DNA from: JBGTLU01 sp041743935
GTDB lineage: Bacteria; Bacteroidota; Bacteroidia; Sphingobacteriales; Sphingobacteriaceae
NCBI GenBank assembly: GCA_041743935.1
Contig: JBGTLU010000053.1
Coordinates: forward strand, 1-64,000
Reading direction: 5' to 3'
DNA length: 64,000 bases
Part shown: in pieces, positions 8,458 through 18,059 of the stretch
How the letters are laid out: each line of letters begins with the position of its first letter
Numbering within the stretch: position 1 is the stretch's first letter
Notes under the pieces: model-generated
Database searches by the model: none
What the model saw: only the letters and a program-made list of their open reading frames with translations
Told to the model about the DNA's origin: nothing
Made by a program: the position numbers and the translations under genes

Positions 8458-10173
8458 TCAACTAACCCAAGATTTTACATCGTCCAAAGTTGGGTTTTGT
8501 AAATCTAGTTTTAATTTTTTCTTTAATCCGCAAACATCATTAAACAATTTGTTTGGGTTTGCTTCCTTTAGAGATTCTGGAGAAGAATAGCCTAGCTTTT
8601 GCAAGAGGGGAACCCAATCTACCGGAATTCCTTTTGCAATAAAGTCTTCTATACTGGCTCCTGTACTTATTTTTTCGGGGCGCATTTGCGGGAAAAATAG
8701 TACATCTTGTATGGAATCTGAGTTGGTCATGATCATGGATAAGCGATCGATACCTATCCCTAAACCTGCAGTTGGCGGCATACCGTATTCCAAAGCTCTT
8801 AGAAAATCTTCATCCAATACCATGGCTTCATCGTCTCCGCGCTTACCTAATTCTAGCTGTTCGGCAAAACGTGCACGTTGATCAATAGGATCGTTTAATT
8901 CAGAAAATGCATTACAAATTTCTTTGCCATTGCAAATGCCTTCAAAACGTTCCACTAAACCTGGTTTACTTCTGTGTTTTTTTGCCAAGGGCGACATTTC
9001 AACCGGATAATCCGTAATGAAAGTAGGTTGAATTAATTTAGGCTCGCAGTGTTCGCCAAAAATCTCATCAATTAGCTTTGCCCTACCCATGGTAGCATCT
9101 ACTTTCACTCCTAATTTTTTTGCAGCATTTGCCATTTCGGCTTCATTCAGTTCAGATACATCCACCCCGGTAAAATGCTTAATAGCACCATACATGGTAT
9201 AACGTGTCCATGGTCGTTGAAAATTGATGATATTTTCGCCTACTTGTACTTTTGTGGTACCATGTAATTCTAAGGCAACACGTTCTACCATTTCTTCTAC
9301 TAATTCCATCATCCATTCGTAGTCTTTATAGGCTACGTAAAGCTCCATTTGGGTAAACTCCGGATTGTGAAAACGAGACATCCCTTCGTTGCGGAAATCT
9401 TTAGAAAACTCATAAACGCCATCAAAGCCACCAACAATTAATCGTTTTAGGTACAACTCGTTTGCAATACGCAAATACAAAGTCATATCTAATGTATTGT
9501 GGTGGGTTTTAAATGGACGAGCTGCTGCCCCACCGTACAAGGGTTGTAAAATTGGGGTTTCTACTTCGAGGTAATCTTTTTCGTTTAAAAAGTTCCGCAT
9601 GGCATTCACCAACTTGGTTCTTTTTATAAAGGTGTCTTTAACGTGAGGATTTACCACTAAATCTACGTAGCGTTGACGATAACGAACTTCAGGGTCGCTA
9701 AAAGCATCGTATACTACTCCGTCTTTTTCTTTAACAACGGGCAAAGGTTTTAACGATTTACAAAGCACCGTTAATTCTTTTACATGAACAGATATTTCGC
9801 CGGTTTTAGTGGTAAATACAAAACCTTTTACGCCTATAAAATCACCAATATCCAGAATTCGTTTGAAAACGGTATTGTAAAGTGTTTTATCTTCAGTAGG
9901 AGAAATTTCATCTCTGGCAATATATAATTGTATGCGACCTTCAGTATCTTGAATTTCGGCAAAAGAAGCGCTACCCATTACACGCTTGGTCATTATGCGA
10001 CCAGCCAAAATCACTTCAATAAATTCGGTAGAATCTTCTTTATAATTTTGTTTTATGTTGGATGAATAAGTATTTACCGGAAATAATTCGGACGGATACG
10101 GGTTTATCCCTAAATTAACCAACTCTTGCATGGCCTGGCGGCGCAAATTCTCTTGTTCTGAAAGTATTGTCAT
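8458..10173 (-). CDS. lysS: Lysyl-tRNA synthetase, class II
   Basis: Charges tRNA-Lys. The N-terminal OB fold (about 50-150) is followed by the class II core with motif 2 (FRNEGMSRFHNPEFTQMELY) and motif 3 (GLGIGIDRLSMIMTNSDSIQDVLFFP). At 571 residues it exceeds the roughly 505 of E. coli because about 70 residues follow motif 3, ending DLQNPTLDDVKSWVS. The frame also opens at a TTG at 10197, but that codon lies inside the -7 element at 10195-10202, so the ATG at 10171-10173 (MTILSEQENLRRQAMQEL) is preferred. Confidence 0.96.
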   Translation of the reverse strand: MTILSEQENLRRQAMQELVNLGINPYPSELFPVNTYSSNIKQNYKEDSTEFIEVILAGRIMTKRVMGSASFAEIQDTEGRIQLYIARDEISPTEDKTLYNTVFKRILDIGDFIGVKGFVFTTKTGEISVHVKELTVLCKSLKPLPVVKEKDGVVYDAFSDPEVRYRQRYVDLVVNPHVKDTFIKRTKLVNAMRNFLNEKDYLEVETPILQPLYGGAAARPFKTHHNTLDMTLYLRIANELYLKRLIVGGFDGVYEFSKDFRNEGMSRFHNPEFTQMELYVAYKDYEWMMELVEEMVERVALELHGTTKVQVGENIINFQRPWTRYTMYGAIKHFTGVDVSELNEAEMANAAKKLGVKVDATMGRAKLIDEIFGEHCEPKLIQPTFITDYPVEMSPLAKKHRSKPGLVERFEGICNGKEICNAFSELNDPIDQRARFAEQLELGKRGDDEAMVLDEDFLRALEYGMPPTAGLGIGIDRLSMIMTNSDSIQDVLFFPQMRPEKISTGASIEDFIAKGIPVDWVPLLQKLGYSSPESLKEANPNKLFNDVCGLKKKLKLDLQNPTLDDVKSWVS

Positions 10174-10194
10174 TATATTTTTAAAAAATGAAGG

Positions 10195-10202
10195 CAAAAA
10201 TA
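10195..10202 (-). promoter_or_regulatory. -7 promoter element of lysS
   Basis: On the minus strand TATTTTTG, an exact TAnnTTTG match, 22 bp before the lysS ATG at 10173. It rules out the upstream TTG start. Confidence 0.5.
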
Positions 10203-10277
10203 CAATTTTAGCGCTGCATGATTAGGATTATTTACAGATAGTTAATAATTTAGCCATAGCATAAATCGCTCTCAAAA

Positions 10278-10589
10278 ATGGTTGTGGAACACAAATTTAA
10301 ATCACTTAAAGAATTTTACCCTTTTTATCTCTCAGAGCATAGAAATAGGGTTAGCCGTATTTTGCATTTTATTGGAACCGGATTAGTTATTTTAATTATC
10401 CCCTTTGCATTGATTATGCACGAGGCCAGATTTTTATTACTTGTTCCGGTGATAGGATACGGATTTGCTTGGGTAGGACATTATTTTTTTGAAAGAAATA
10501 AGCCCGCTACGTTTAAGCACCCTTTGTATAGTTTAGCTAGTGATTTTAAATTATTTTTTGATTTATTATCCGGAAAAGAAAAGTTTTAA
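10278..10589 (+). CDS. DUF962 / Mpo1-like membrane protein
   Basis: 103 residues beginning VEHKFKSLKEFYPFYLSEHRNRVSRILHFIGT, the signature of the DUF962/Mpo1-like family, with two hydrophobic segments (about 32-50 and 54-70) and the later GYGFAWVGHYFFERNKPATF block. Yeast Mpo1 is an Fe(II)-dependent dioxygenase acting on 2-hydroxy fatty acids, and the conserved His residues (LSEHRN, LHFIG, GHYFFE, KHPLYS) are kept here. A lipid oxidation role is inferred from the family only. The stop overlaps the convergent proline dehydrogenase stop by 4 bp. Confidence 0.85.
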   Translation: MVVEHKFKSLKEFYPFYLSEHRNRVSRILHFIGTGLVILIIPFALIMHEARFLLLVPVIGYGFAWVGHYFFERNKPATFKHPLYSLASDFKLFFDLLSGKEKF

Positions 10590-11776
10590 GCTTTTCTTCT
10601 TTTAAGTTCGGTTAATATCAATTTCAACTCTCTTCCCATTTGACCTGCAATGGCAGTGTTTTCTTGTGCCCTTCTGAATAAATAAGGCAATACTGTTTTT
10701 ACCGGACCATATGGAACGTATTTAGCAACATTATATCCTGCGTTAGCCAAATTAAAACTCAAATTATCACTCATACCTAAAAGCTGAGCAAAATATATAT
10801 TGGGATGGTTAGGTGGAATGTTTTTAGACTTCATCCATTGAGTGAGATACAAGGAACTTTGTTCGTTATGTGTGCCTGCAACGAATGAAACTAAATCTAA
10901 ATTTTCTAAACATAACTGTAATGCTTTGTTGTAATCTTGGTCAGATGCCTCTTTATTTGGCTGAATGGGGGATGGATAATTCATTTCAAGCGCGCGATTA
11001 CGCTCTTTTTCCATGTATGCACCTCTCACTAATTTTGCTCCAATTTTGTACCCATTACGCTTAGCATCAAGAATGCCATCCTTCAAATACTGAAGTCTGT
11101 CGTGGCGATAAAATTGATAGGTATTGTATACAATCGCTTTTTCTTTATTGTATTTTTGCATCATTTGTTCTACCAGCCTATCCATTGGTTCTTGAATCCA
11201 ACTTTCTTCTGCATCTATCATCACTGGAATGCCAACTTTAAAAGCTTCTAAACAAATGGTATCTACTCTGTTTGTAACTCTATACCACTCTTCTTCTTCT
11301 GCTACATCTAATTTTTCACCTGTTTGTATTTTAGCCAACAAATCAAATCTGGCTAAGCCTGTAATTTTGAAAACAGTGAAGGGTATACTCGTATTATTTT
11401 TTGAAAATTCAATGGTTTTAATCAATTCATTCGTAGTATCATCGAAAACAGCCTCTACCTTTTCTCCTTCAATGGAATAGTCTAAGACTGATTTTACATT
11501 ATAATCAGCCATTTGTTTAACCACCCCTACACACTGCTCTATGGTTTCGCCGCCACAAAAATGTTTAAAAATGGTTGCTTTTATTATGGGTAATATGGGT
11601 AAACGCAGAAACAATGCAAAATTGGTTAGACTTGGTCCTACTTTTACCAAAAAATTAATGCTTATCAATTTAAACAGCCAATAAGCTTTTTTTAGTTCCT
11701 TGTCAGACTTATAAGAAAATGCAATTTCGGTATTATCAAAGGAAACTTTTGGAGTTTCAGATTCTGTTTGAGACAT
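10586..11776 (-). CDS. Proline dehydrogenase
   Basis: FAD-dependent oxidation of proline to pyrroline-5-carboxylate, passing electrons to the quinone pool. 396 residues of monofunctional PRODH type. Visible signatures are VPVMIDAEESWIQ-like (GIPVMIDAEESWIQEPMDRL), KLVRGAYMEKERNRA in the barrel, and the C-terminal YLFRRAQENTAIAGQMGRE motif with the substrate-contacting arginines. A TTG two codons upstream (11782) is in frame; the ATG at 11774-11776 is chosen. The second enzyme of the pathway (P5C dehydrogenase) is not in the window. Confidence 0.94.
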   Translation of the reverse strand: MSQTESETPKVSFDNTEIAFSYKSDKELKKAYWLFKLISINFLVKVGPSLTNFALFLRLPILPIIKATIFKHFCGGETIEQCVGVVKQMADYNVKSVLDYSIEGEKVEAVFDDTTNELIKTIEFSKNNTSIPFTVFKITGLARFDLLAKIQTGEKLDVAEEEEWYRVTNRVDTICLEAFKVGIPVMIDAEESWIQEPMDRLVEQMMQKYNKEKAIVYNTYQFYRHDRLQYLKDGILDAKRNGYKIGAKLVRGAYMEKERNRALEMNYPSPIQPNKEASDQDYNKALQLCLENLDLVSFVAGTHNEQSSLYLTQWMKSKNIPPNHPNIYFAQLLGMSDNLSFNLANAGYNVAKYVPYGPVKTVLPYLFRRAQENTAIAGQMGRELKLILTELKRRKA

Positions 11777-11902
11777 GCGCAAAGATAATTTTTATTTGAA
11801 TTTGTAACATCTACACATTATATAATTTTAGATGCTTTTAACCAAACCAAAAAACATATGTTTTGTGTGGTTGCTCCTAATTTGATTAGACCATTTTAAA
11901 TA

Positions 11903-11934
11903 AAAAGCGGGGTTAATTTTTTAACCCCGCTTTT
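11903..11934 (-). terminator. Rho-independent terminator of the M36 peptidase gene
   Basis: 14-bp perfect stem (AAAAGCGGGGTTAA with its complement) around a 4-base loop, with the T-run in the stem's outer part. It lies 19 bp after the peptidase stop. The symmetry makes it usable in both directions, but only the minus-strand gene ends here. Confidence 0.85.
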
Positions 11935-11952
11935 GTATGAAAACTAAAAAAT

Positions 11953-14900
11953 TTATTTCTGAATGATGAGTTTTTGGCTACTCATGTTTTCGTTATTAAG
12001 AATTTGAACGGAATATATACCAGCAGGTAATTTACTGATATCTAGATTATACCCGTTAGAAGCGTTGCTTCCATCTACTCGTGCATTAAATACATTTTGC
12101 CCAAAAGCATTAGTAATAGAAATAACTACATCTCCTTTTACATTACGTATAAAATCATCTGCTAATCGAATGGATAATTGATCATTTGCAGGATTAGGAA
12201 AAATAACAGAAGCAAAATAGTTTACTCGTTTGGTATTTACCGATGTAATTACATTATCAAATATTTCGGTAGAAACAGAGACTACTTCTTTATCTCCTAA
12301 CTCAGTTGTAGCGGTTACAAAATTAGTAGATAGATTTCCTCCTGAAATGATATTAATGTCATCTACATACCACCCCTCTCTACCTCCAGTAGGATCTGAT
12401 TGAAAAACAAATCTTATTTTAACATTTTGCCCTGCAAATTCACTTAAATCTACAACCGACTCTAAATAATCTACGCTATTCCCAGAAAATGCTCTGGAAG
12501 CTACCGGAGAAGGAATTACCGGGTTATTAAAAATACTTGAATTTTTAAATCCATTGTATCGATTAGTAATGATTCTATTACCCAAATCTGTCCAAGATGT
12601 TCCATTATTGGTAGATATTTCAATGGTACCTCCATCAAAATTAGACTCTGTATTAAACAAATGTCTGAAACGAAGTAAAGCATTGTCTCCTAATTCTACA
12701 TTATCTTTTATTTGCAGATACTGAAGAGAAGAAGTTGCCGGATTGGCCACAAACCATGATTTTGTTCCATTAAAAGGTTTATTGGTTGCAACTCTCCAAA
12801 TGGAATCTCCGGTTGCTTTAACAGTAGTCCATTTACTTGTTCCGGATTCAATATCATCTTGAAAATAAAAAACAGTTGGGGTACCTGTATTAGCAATTAA
12901 TTGATAGGTTTTTTCTAATTTCTCACCCACTGCTAATGCAACTACCGGAAATGTAATTTTACCATTAGCAAAGGTTGCATCGCCAAGTGAACCTGGTACC
13001 GGTATAAATCCGGATGGTATAGAATCGGTAATTAGCACGTTACTAACAGCAACGTCTTTTGTGTTTTCTACCGTTAAAGTGTAATTAATGGTAGAGTTTC
13101 TTCTTACTAAACGTTCTGGGTTAGCTTTAACATTAACCGTTAATCTATTTCGGAACTGCGGAGGCAATAAAAACGATTCTGTTCCATCGGTTCTATCGTT
13201 AGGGCTTCCTTGACTTGCACCAAAACCTAATCCTCTTTTTGCAAAAGCTTTCCAAATTTCTAATTGGTTTGCACCATTATTATTAATCATATCTGCAAGT
13301 AAAATTGCATCTCTTGAATCTACAAATCCTGGCGCACATGGTTGTAATTTGAAGCCATCCACTACTAATTGTAATGCAATATTATTTCCGCCTTTACCTC
13401 GGTATAAATCTGGGTCGAAACCATGTTTATCAATTAAATTCCAAGTCATTTCCCAAAGCATGGTGTTGAATATAAATCCAACTCCATGTGGCACGGTAAT
13501 CTCCGGATTAGAAATGTTTTTGTATGTATATTCATTTACTGCCATGTTGGTGCTGTATGGTCTTGGCCTTATACCACTTCCACTTTGTTCTTGGTACACC
13601 ACGTATGATCCAACTCCACGAGGTTTATCTCTAGTATCACCAGGTTTCATGGTGGTCATTACTGCAAAATAATCACTCCATCCCTCACCCGCTTGTTCCT
13701 GACTATTTAAGCAGCTAGTTCCAGGACCTCCGGTTAATCTTATTGAGATTCCATGACCGTACTCATGTGCAATTACTCCATTGTCAAAATCGCCATCGCG
13801 CATAGCAGGGGCAGGTTCATTTCTTACCAACGACACGTTTACATTACTTGCAAGTGCCGCTTCAATAAGTTTATCCCCATCCGCTTTACTAATCATTACA
13901 GCTGGGATTACTACAGTATTACCTGTTTCGTCGCCACCCATGGCAATTGGAGGACCGCCTGCATTATTTACCACAATTACTCCTAAAGCACCTGATGCTT
14001 GTGCACTGGCAATTTTTTCGAAAAATGAGCAATCTCCTCTTCTTACTATGGCTATATTACCTGCCATTGCAGTTGCATTATTATAAGGTTTAATAGGTGC
14101 ACCTTTAGGTGGAGGAGCAGGTAAACCTGGGGTTAGACCGGTACATCCGGTTACTGGATCACCCACTACCAATCTACCTCTTATGGCTACACTATTAAGT
14201 CTACGACCAAATGCAGCTTCCAAAGCGATGAAACTACCGGCAACATTTGCAGGAGAGTTTACTGTAACTAACCTAGCTGGCAATGCCGATGTCCATAAAA
14301 ACATTTGCATGGTTGGTGGGAAAATTGGAGGAATTCCGGTTTCAGATGGAGTTCTGAAGTTCGCATTATTTGTTCCACCACCATCTTGTGCTTGTGCATG
14401 CACTGCATCTAATCCTCTGCCTTGGCCAGTAAAATTGGTATGTTGAAAATTCCCACTTACTTCATCAAATCCATAGAAATACAATATATCATGAATGACA
14501 TTATTAACATAAAATAAATTGGTAGTTGCTGCATCAATATAAGTCACTGGGTCTGCACTAAAATCAGCAGGAAAATCAAAAATTAGATCTTCGCCACCAA
14601 AAGGGCTGTACCCAATGCCGTAGCTTCCGGCTGCACTACTAAATCCACCCGGTCTGTCGTTATATGCCCAAACATTATTACCACGCGTGGTTGGTAATAC
14701 TCCATTCCCGTCATCATGCCATCCATTAGGCGAGGCTTCTGCATCTTCTGCATTGGTAATTAAAGATAATGCGCCAAAACTTGGTCCTTCAATTGGAAAT
14801 CGCAATGCACGATAGGTGCCCGATTGAAAATTTGCAAATGGGGCTAAACTAGGTGCTACTGTTGAAATGAAGGGACTAAAAACAGTTTTAGTGTTTTTTA

Positions 14901-15627
14901 ACCTTGCTGAAGCATTTTTATTTCTAAGCTCTAAAACAGGAGCATCAGTAACTATAGGAGTTAAATCAAACTCGCATTTTAAAACATTATCGTAAACGTC
15001 TAAGATATTGCCATTTTGAGCATCCACCTGAATGATCCATTCGTTTTGTTGATCTTCCATATAAATGGATATATCCCAAGCTAAGTAAACTGTACTTTGA
15101 GCAACTCTAACATAATTTAATTTAGCAGGTATTGGTCCAATTGCTATTCCGGCATCTGACAAAAGTTGATGTTGTGCCTGTGGTTTATCCACTAAGTTTA
15201 ATTGGGTTGGTGTTGTAGTAATAGCTTTTGTAATTGGAACTTTTAAGTACTCGGCTGCTTTTAATAAGGCTTGTGATGCAGTTAATCTAGGACTTGTCCC
15301 AACTATTCCGGTTCTAACATTAGGAACAAATCTGTTTCCAACATTTAATACCCGATTGTTTTTATCAACATTGATATTAATAATTGCATTTCTAATACCA
15401 ATCCCGTTGATTTGTTGTTGTAAATAAATGTGCGTAACTCCGTTGTGCTTGGAGGTGTACTGATCGGTAACAACGTATTCTGATAAATCAGAATCTTGTA
15501 ACCCAAGAACATTTTTTTGTGATTGAATGTGGCTTAATGCAACATCTAATTTAGATTGAGCATTAACAGTAGTGACAGTAAACAGCAATGCCATTAGGCT
15601 GATTACCAAATTTTTAAAAGTTTTCAT
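11953..15627 (-). CDS. Secreted M36 (fungalysin-like) metallopeptidase with T9SS sorting domain
   Basis: 1224 residues, exported zinc protease. A signal peptide (about 1-23, LLFTVTTVNAQ) is followed by an FTP-type propeptide (about 45-220). The M36 catalytic domain has HEYGHG with His621, Glu622 and His625, and the downstream GEGWSDYFA with the third ligand Glu at about 648. A protease-associated (PA) insert precedes it (about 440-610, including NNAGGPPIAMGGDETGN). Then come a DUF11-like repeat (NSTINYTLTVENTKDVAVSN), a jelly-roll/MAM-like module ending WYVDDINIISGG, and a type A T9SS sorting domain from about 1140 (FPNPANDQLSIRL to SSQKLIIQK). Probably cell-surface or secreted protein degradation. 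Confidence 0.93.
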   Translation of the reverse strand: MKTFKNLVISLMALLFTVTTVNAQSKLDVALSHIQSQKNVLGLQDSDLSEYVVTDQYTSKHNGVTHIYLQQQINGIGIRNAIININVDKNNRVLNVGNRFVPNVRTGIVGTSPRLTASQALLKAAEYLKVPITKAITTTPTQLNLVDKPQAQHQLLSDAGIAIGPIPAKLNYVRVAQSTVYLAWDISIYMEDQQNEWIIQVDAQNGNILDVYDNVLKCEFDLTPIVTDAPVLELRNKNASARLKNTKTVFSPFISTVAPSLAPFANFQSGTYRALRFPIEGPSFGALSLITNAEDAEASPNGWHDDGNGVLPTTRGNNVWAYNDRPGGFSSAAGSYGIGYSPFGGEDLIFDFPADFSADPVTYIDAATTNLFYVNNVIHDILYFYGFDEVSGNFQHTNFTGQGRGLDAVHAQAQDGGGTNNANFRTPSETGIPPIFPPTMQMFLWTSALPARLVTVNSPANVAGSFIALEAAFGRRLNSVAIRGRLVVGDPVTGCTGLTPGLPAPPPKGAPIKPYNNATAMAGNIAIVRRGDCSFFEKIASAQASGALGVIVVNNAGGPPIAMGGDETGNTVVIPAVMISKADGDKLIEAALASNVNVSLVRNEPAPAMRDGDFDNGVIAHEYGHGISIRLTGGPGTSCLNSQEQAGEGWSDYFAVMTTMKPGDTRDKPRGVGSYVVYQEQSGSGIRPRPYSTNMAVNEYTYKNISNPEITVPHGVGFIFNTMLWEMTWNLIDKHGFDPDLYRGKGGNNIALQLVVDGFKLQPCAPGFVDSRDAILLADMINNNGANQLEIWKAFAKRGLGFGASQGSPNDRTDGTESFLLPPQFRNRLTVNVKANPERLVRRNSTINYTLTVENTKDVAVSNVLITDSIPSGFIPVPGSLGDATFANGKITFPVVALAVGEKLEKTYQLIANTGTPTVFYFQDDIESGTSKWTTVKATGDSIWRVATNKPFNGTKSWFVANPATSSLQYLQIKDNVELGDNALLRFRHLFNTESNFDGGTIEISTNNGTSWTDLGNRIITNRYNGFKNSSIFNNPVIPSPVASRAFSGNSVDYLESVVDLSEFAGQNVKIRFVFQSDPTGGREGWYVDDINIISGGNLSTNFVTATTELGDKEVVSVSTEIFDNVITSVNTKRVNYFASVIFPNPANDQLSIRLADDFIRNVKGDVVISITNAFGQNVFNARVDGSNASNGYNLDISKLPAGIYSVQILNNENMSSQKLIIQK

Positions 15628-15748
15628 GATTGAGAGCGTTTATTGAAGCGCTAATTTAATAGTTAATTTTATTATTATCTAAATATTAAATTAAAAAATA
15701 ATTTATTTTTCCAGGTACTTTACCTTACTTAAATTAACCATTAAACAT

Positions 15749-16828
15749 ATGCTTACTAAAATAGCACATAGCAATTCATCTGAAGTTTTGGATAATCATC
15801 TAAACAAAAACTCCTATTCCAAAATTTTTTTCTTGGTTGATACTAATACTTCTGAGCATTGTTTGCCAATCATTGCAAAAAATCTTTTGGATGTGAAATA
15901 CGATATCATTGAAATTGATGCCGGTGAAGAAAGTAAGAATATCGACATTTGCATTGGTATTTGGAGAATGTTATTGGATTTTGGAGCGGATAGAAATTCA
16001 TTACTCCTGAATTTAGGAGGTGGTATGGTTTGCGACATTGGTGGTTTCTGTGCTTCTACCTTTATGCGTGGCATTTCGTTCATCAACATACCTACCAGTT
16101 TACTTGCTCAGGTAGATGCATCGGTTGGTGGTAAAACAGGAATAGATTTAGAAGATAAAAAGAATCTCATTGGTACATTTCAATCTGCAGAAATGGTAAT
16201 TATTGACCCCATTTTTCTACATACCCTACCTGCACGCGAAATGAAAGCAGGTTTAGCTGAAATGATTAAACATGGATTAATTTACAGCGAAAAACACTAC
16301 TCTGATTTGACAAAAATAATACGTAAAGGCGGCATCTTAAATGATAAACTCATAAAGCAAAGCATTAGCATTAAACAACAAATTGTAAAGACAGACCCTA
16401 AAGAAAAAGGCATCCGTAAAATTTTAAATTTTGGTCATACCATTGGGCACGCCATTGAAAGTTTATCCCTGAAAAAAGACAAATATCCGCTTTTACATGG
16501 CGAAGCAATAGCCATGGGAATAGTATGCGAAAGTTATCTTTCACACAAATACAATAAATTATCCGAATCAGATTTTAACCAAATTACTGAGCTAATATTA
16601 TCAATATTTGATATGTATCCTCTCTCGAAAAAAAACTTTCCGTACCTTTTAGATACCATGAAAGCTGATAAGAAAAATAATAATGGCGACTTCAATTTTA
16701 GCCTTTTATCGAAAATAGGCTCCGCTGATTTTGATGTAAAAATTAGATTGAATCAAATCGAAGAATGTCTTTGTTGGTATCAAAATCTTAAGAAAAAAAA
16801 CTACCCCCAGAATAACCCGTCTTTCTAA
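15749..16828 (+). CDS. aroB: 3-dehydroquinate synthase
   Basis: Second shikimate-pathway step: DAHP to 3-dehydroquinate, NAD+ and divalent metal dependent. 359 residues. The NAD-binding block GGGMVCDIGGFCASTFMRGI and substrate loop PTSLLAQVDASVGGKTGID lie at about 90-135. The metal ligands are in EMIKHGLI, FGHTIGHAIE and LHGEAIAMGI. It heads a same-strand shikimate group with the DAHP synthase, aroA and aroC; the 127-bp gap to the next gene leaves room for a separate promoter. Confidence 0.96.
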   Translation: MLTKIAHSNSSEVLDNHLNKNSYSKIFFLVDTNTSEHCLPIIAKNLLDVKYDIIEIDAGEESKNIDICIGIWRMLLDFGADRNSLLLNLGGGMVCDIGGFCASTFMRGISFINIPTSLLAQVDASVGGKTGIDLEDKKNLIGTFQSAEMVIIDPIFLHTLPAREMKAGLAEMIKHGLIYSEKHYSDLTKIIRKGGILNDKLIKQSISIKQQIVKTDPKEKGIRKILNFGHTIGHAIESLSLKKDKYPLLHGEAIAMGIVCESYLSHKYNKLSESDFNQITELILSIFDMYPLSKKNFPYLLDTMKADKKNNNGDFNFSLLSKIGSADFDVKIRLNQIEECLCWYQNLKKKNYPQNNPSF

Positions 16829-16955
16829 ATTATAATTAAAACGAATGGATAGTTGAATTTGTTTAATTTTGGACGATTTTACCAATCTAACGTAATTAGC
16901 TTCTCTAAATGGTTTAACAAATGAAGCGTACCCGAAAATTGGAGAATAAATTTAT

Positions 16956-18059
16956 ATGAAATTGCAATTAAATTGTTTGCCACTAAGTACTTGGGTAGAT
17001 ATTAAAAACCAACCATTTTTAATATCGGGACCTTGTAGTGCCGAAACCGAAGAACAATTAATTAAAACTGCCTTACTATTAAAAAGTACCGGAAAAGTAA
17101 GTGTATTGCGAGCAGGCATTTGGAAACCCAGAACTCGTCCGGGAGAATTTGAAGGAGTTGGCAGCATTGGCTTACAATGGCTACAAAAAGCAAAACAATT
17201 AACTGGTTTACCTACAGCCGTGGAAGTTGCTAGTGCGAAGCACTTGGAAGAAGCTCTTAAATTTGGTGTAGATATTCTTTGGATTGGAGCTCGTTCTACG
17301 GTTAACCCATTTACGGTACAAGAAATTGCGGATGCATTACAAGGAGTAGATGTTCCAGTAATGGTAAAAAATCCGGTGAACCCAGATTTATCTTTATGGT
17401 GCGGAGCATTAGAAAGAATAAATCGGGCTGGCATTACTAAATTGGCCGCAGTACATCGTGGCTTTTCTTCGTTTGAAAAATCTGCATACAGAAATGAACC
17501 CATGTGGGATTTAGCTATACAGCTAAAAACCCTTGCGCCAGATTTGCCAATCATCAATGATCCAAGTCATATTTGTGGCAGAAGAGATACCATACCCTAT
17601 GTCTCGCAAAAAGCATTGGATTTAGATTTTCAAGGATTGATGATCGAATCGCACATAGACCCAGCAATGGCTTGGACAGATTCGAAACAACAATTAACAC
17701 CCCAGGCACTTGAGTCATTAATAAATAATTTGGTTCTGCGTTCATCGGCTTCACAAAATATAGCCTTTACCGATAAATTATCTGAATTACGTAAACAAAT
17801 TGATAAAATTGACGAACACATTTTTACCAAATTAGGCGAGAGAATGCAACTGGTAGAAAAAATTGGAGAATATAAGCGAGAGAATAATGTTACTATTCTG
17901 CAAGTAGCCAGATGGGAAGAAATTAACGATAGATGGTTGCAAAATGCTCCCTTACTGCTCGAAAAAACATTTATTACAAAAATGTTAGAGATAATTCATA
18001 GCGAAAGTATTCGCAAGCAAACCCAAATTATGAATGCCAAATTAATGGATAGTGAGTAA
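16956..18059 (+). CDS. Bifunctional DAHP synthase / chorismate mutase
   Basis: 367 residues fusing two enzymes. The N-terminal type I-beta DAHP synthase (about 15-260) condenses PEP and erythrose-4-phosphate: SGPCSAETEEQLIKTA, VLRAGIWKPRTRPGEFEG and NDPSHICGRRD are its signatures. The C-terminal AroQ-type chorismate mutase (about 275-360: LRKQIDKIDEHIFTKLGERMQ, VEKIGEYKRENN) makes prephenate. In related fusions the mutase domain also serves as the allosteric sensor of the pathway. It overlaps the GTG start of aroA by 8 bp. Confidence 0.95.
   Translation: MKLQLNCLPLSTWVDIKNQPFLISGPCSAETEEQLIKTALLLKSTGKVSVLRAGIWKPRTRPGEFEGVGSIGLQWLQKAKQLTGLPTAVEVASAKHLEEALKFGVDILWIGARSTVNPFTVQEIADALQGVDVPVMVKNPVNPDLSLWCGALERINRAGITKLAAVHRGFSSFEKSAYRNEPMWDLAIQLKTLAPDLPIINDPSHICGRRDTIPYVSQKALDLDFQGLMIESHIDPAMAWTDSKQQLTPQALESLINNLVLRSSASQNIAFTDKLSELRKQIDKIDEHIFTKLGERMQLVEKIGEYKRENNVTILQVARWEEINDRWLQNAPLLLEKTFITKMLEIIHSESIRKQTQIMNAKLMDSE

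Noticed and set aside
13349..14446. Several plus-strand frames inside the M36 peptidase gene
   Set aside because: They are antisense to the catalytic and PA domains of a long intact gene.
16952..17557. 201-codon open frame antisense to the DAHP synthase gene
   Set aside because: The plus-strand frame carries unmistakable DAHP synthase motifs; the antisense product does not resemble a protein family.
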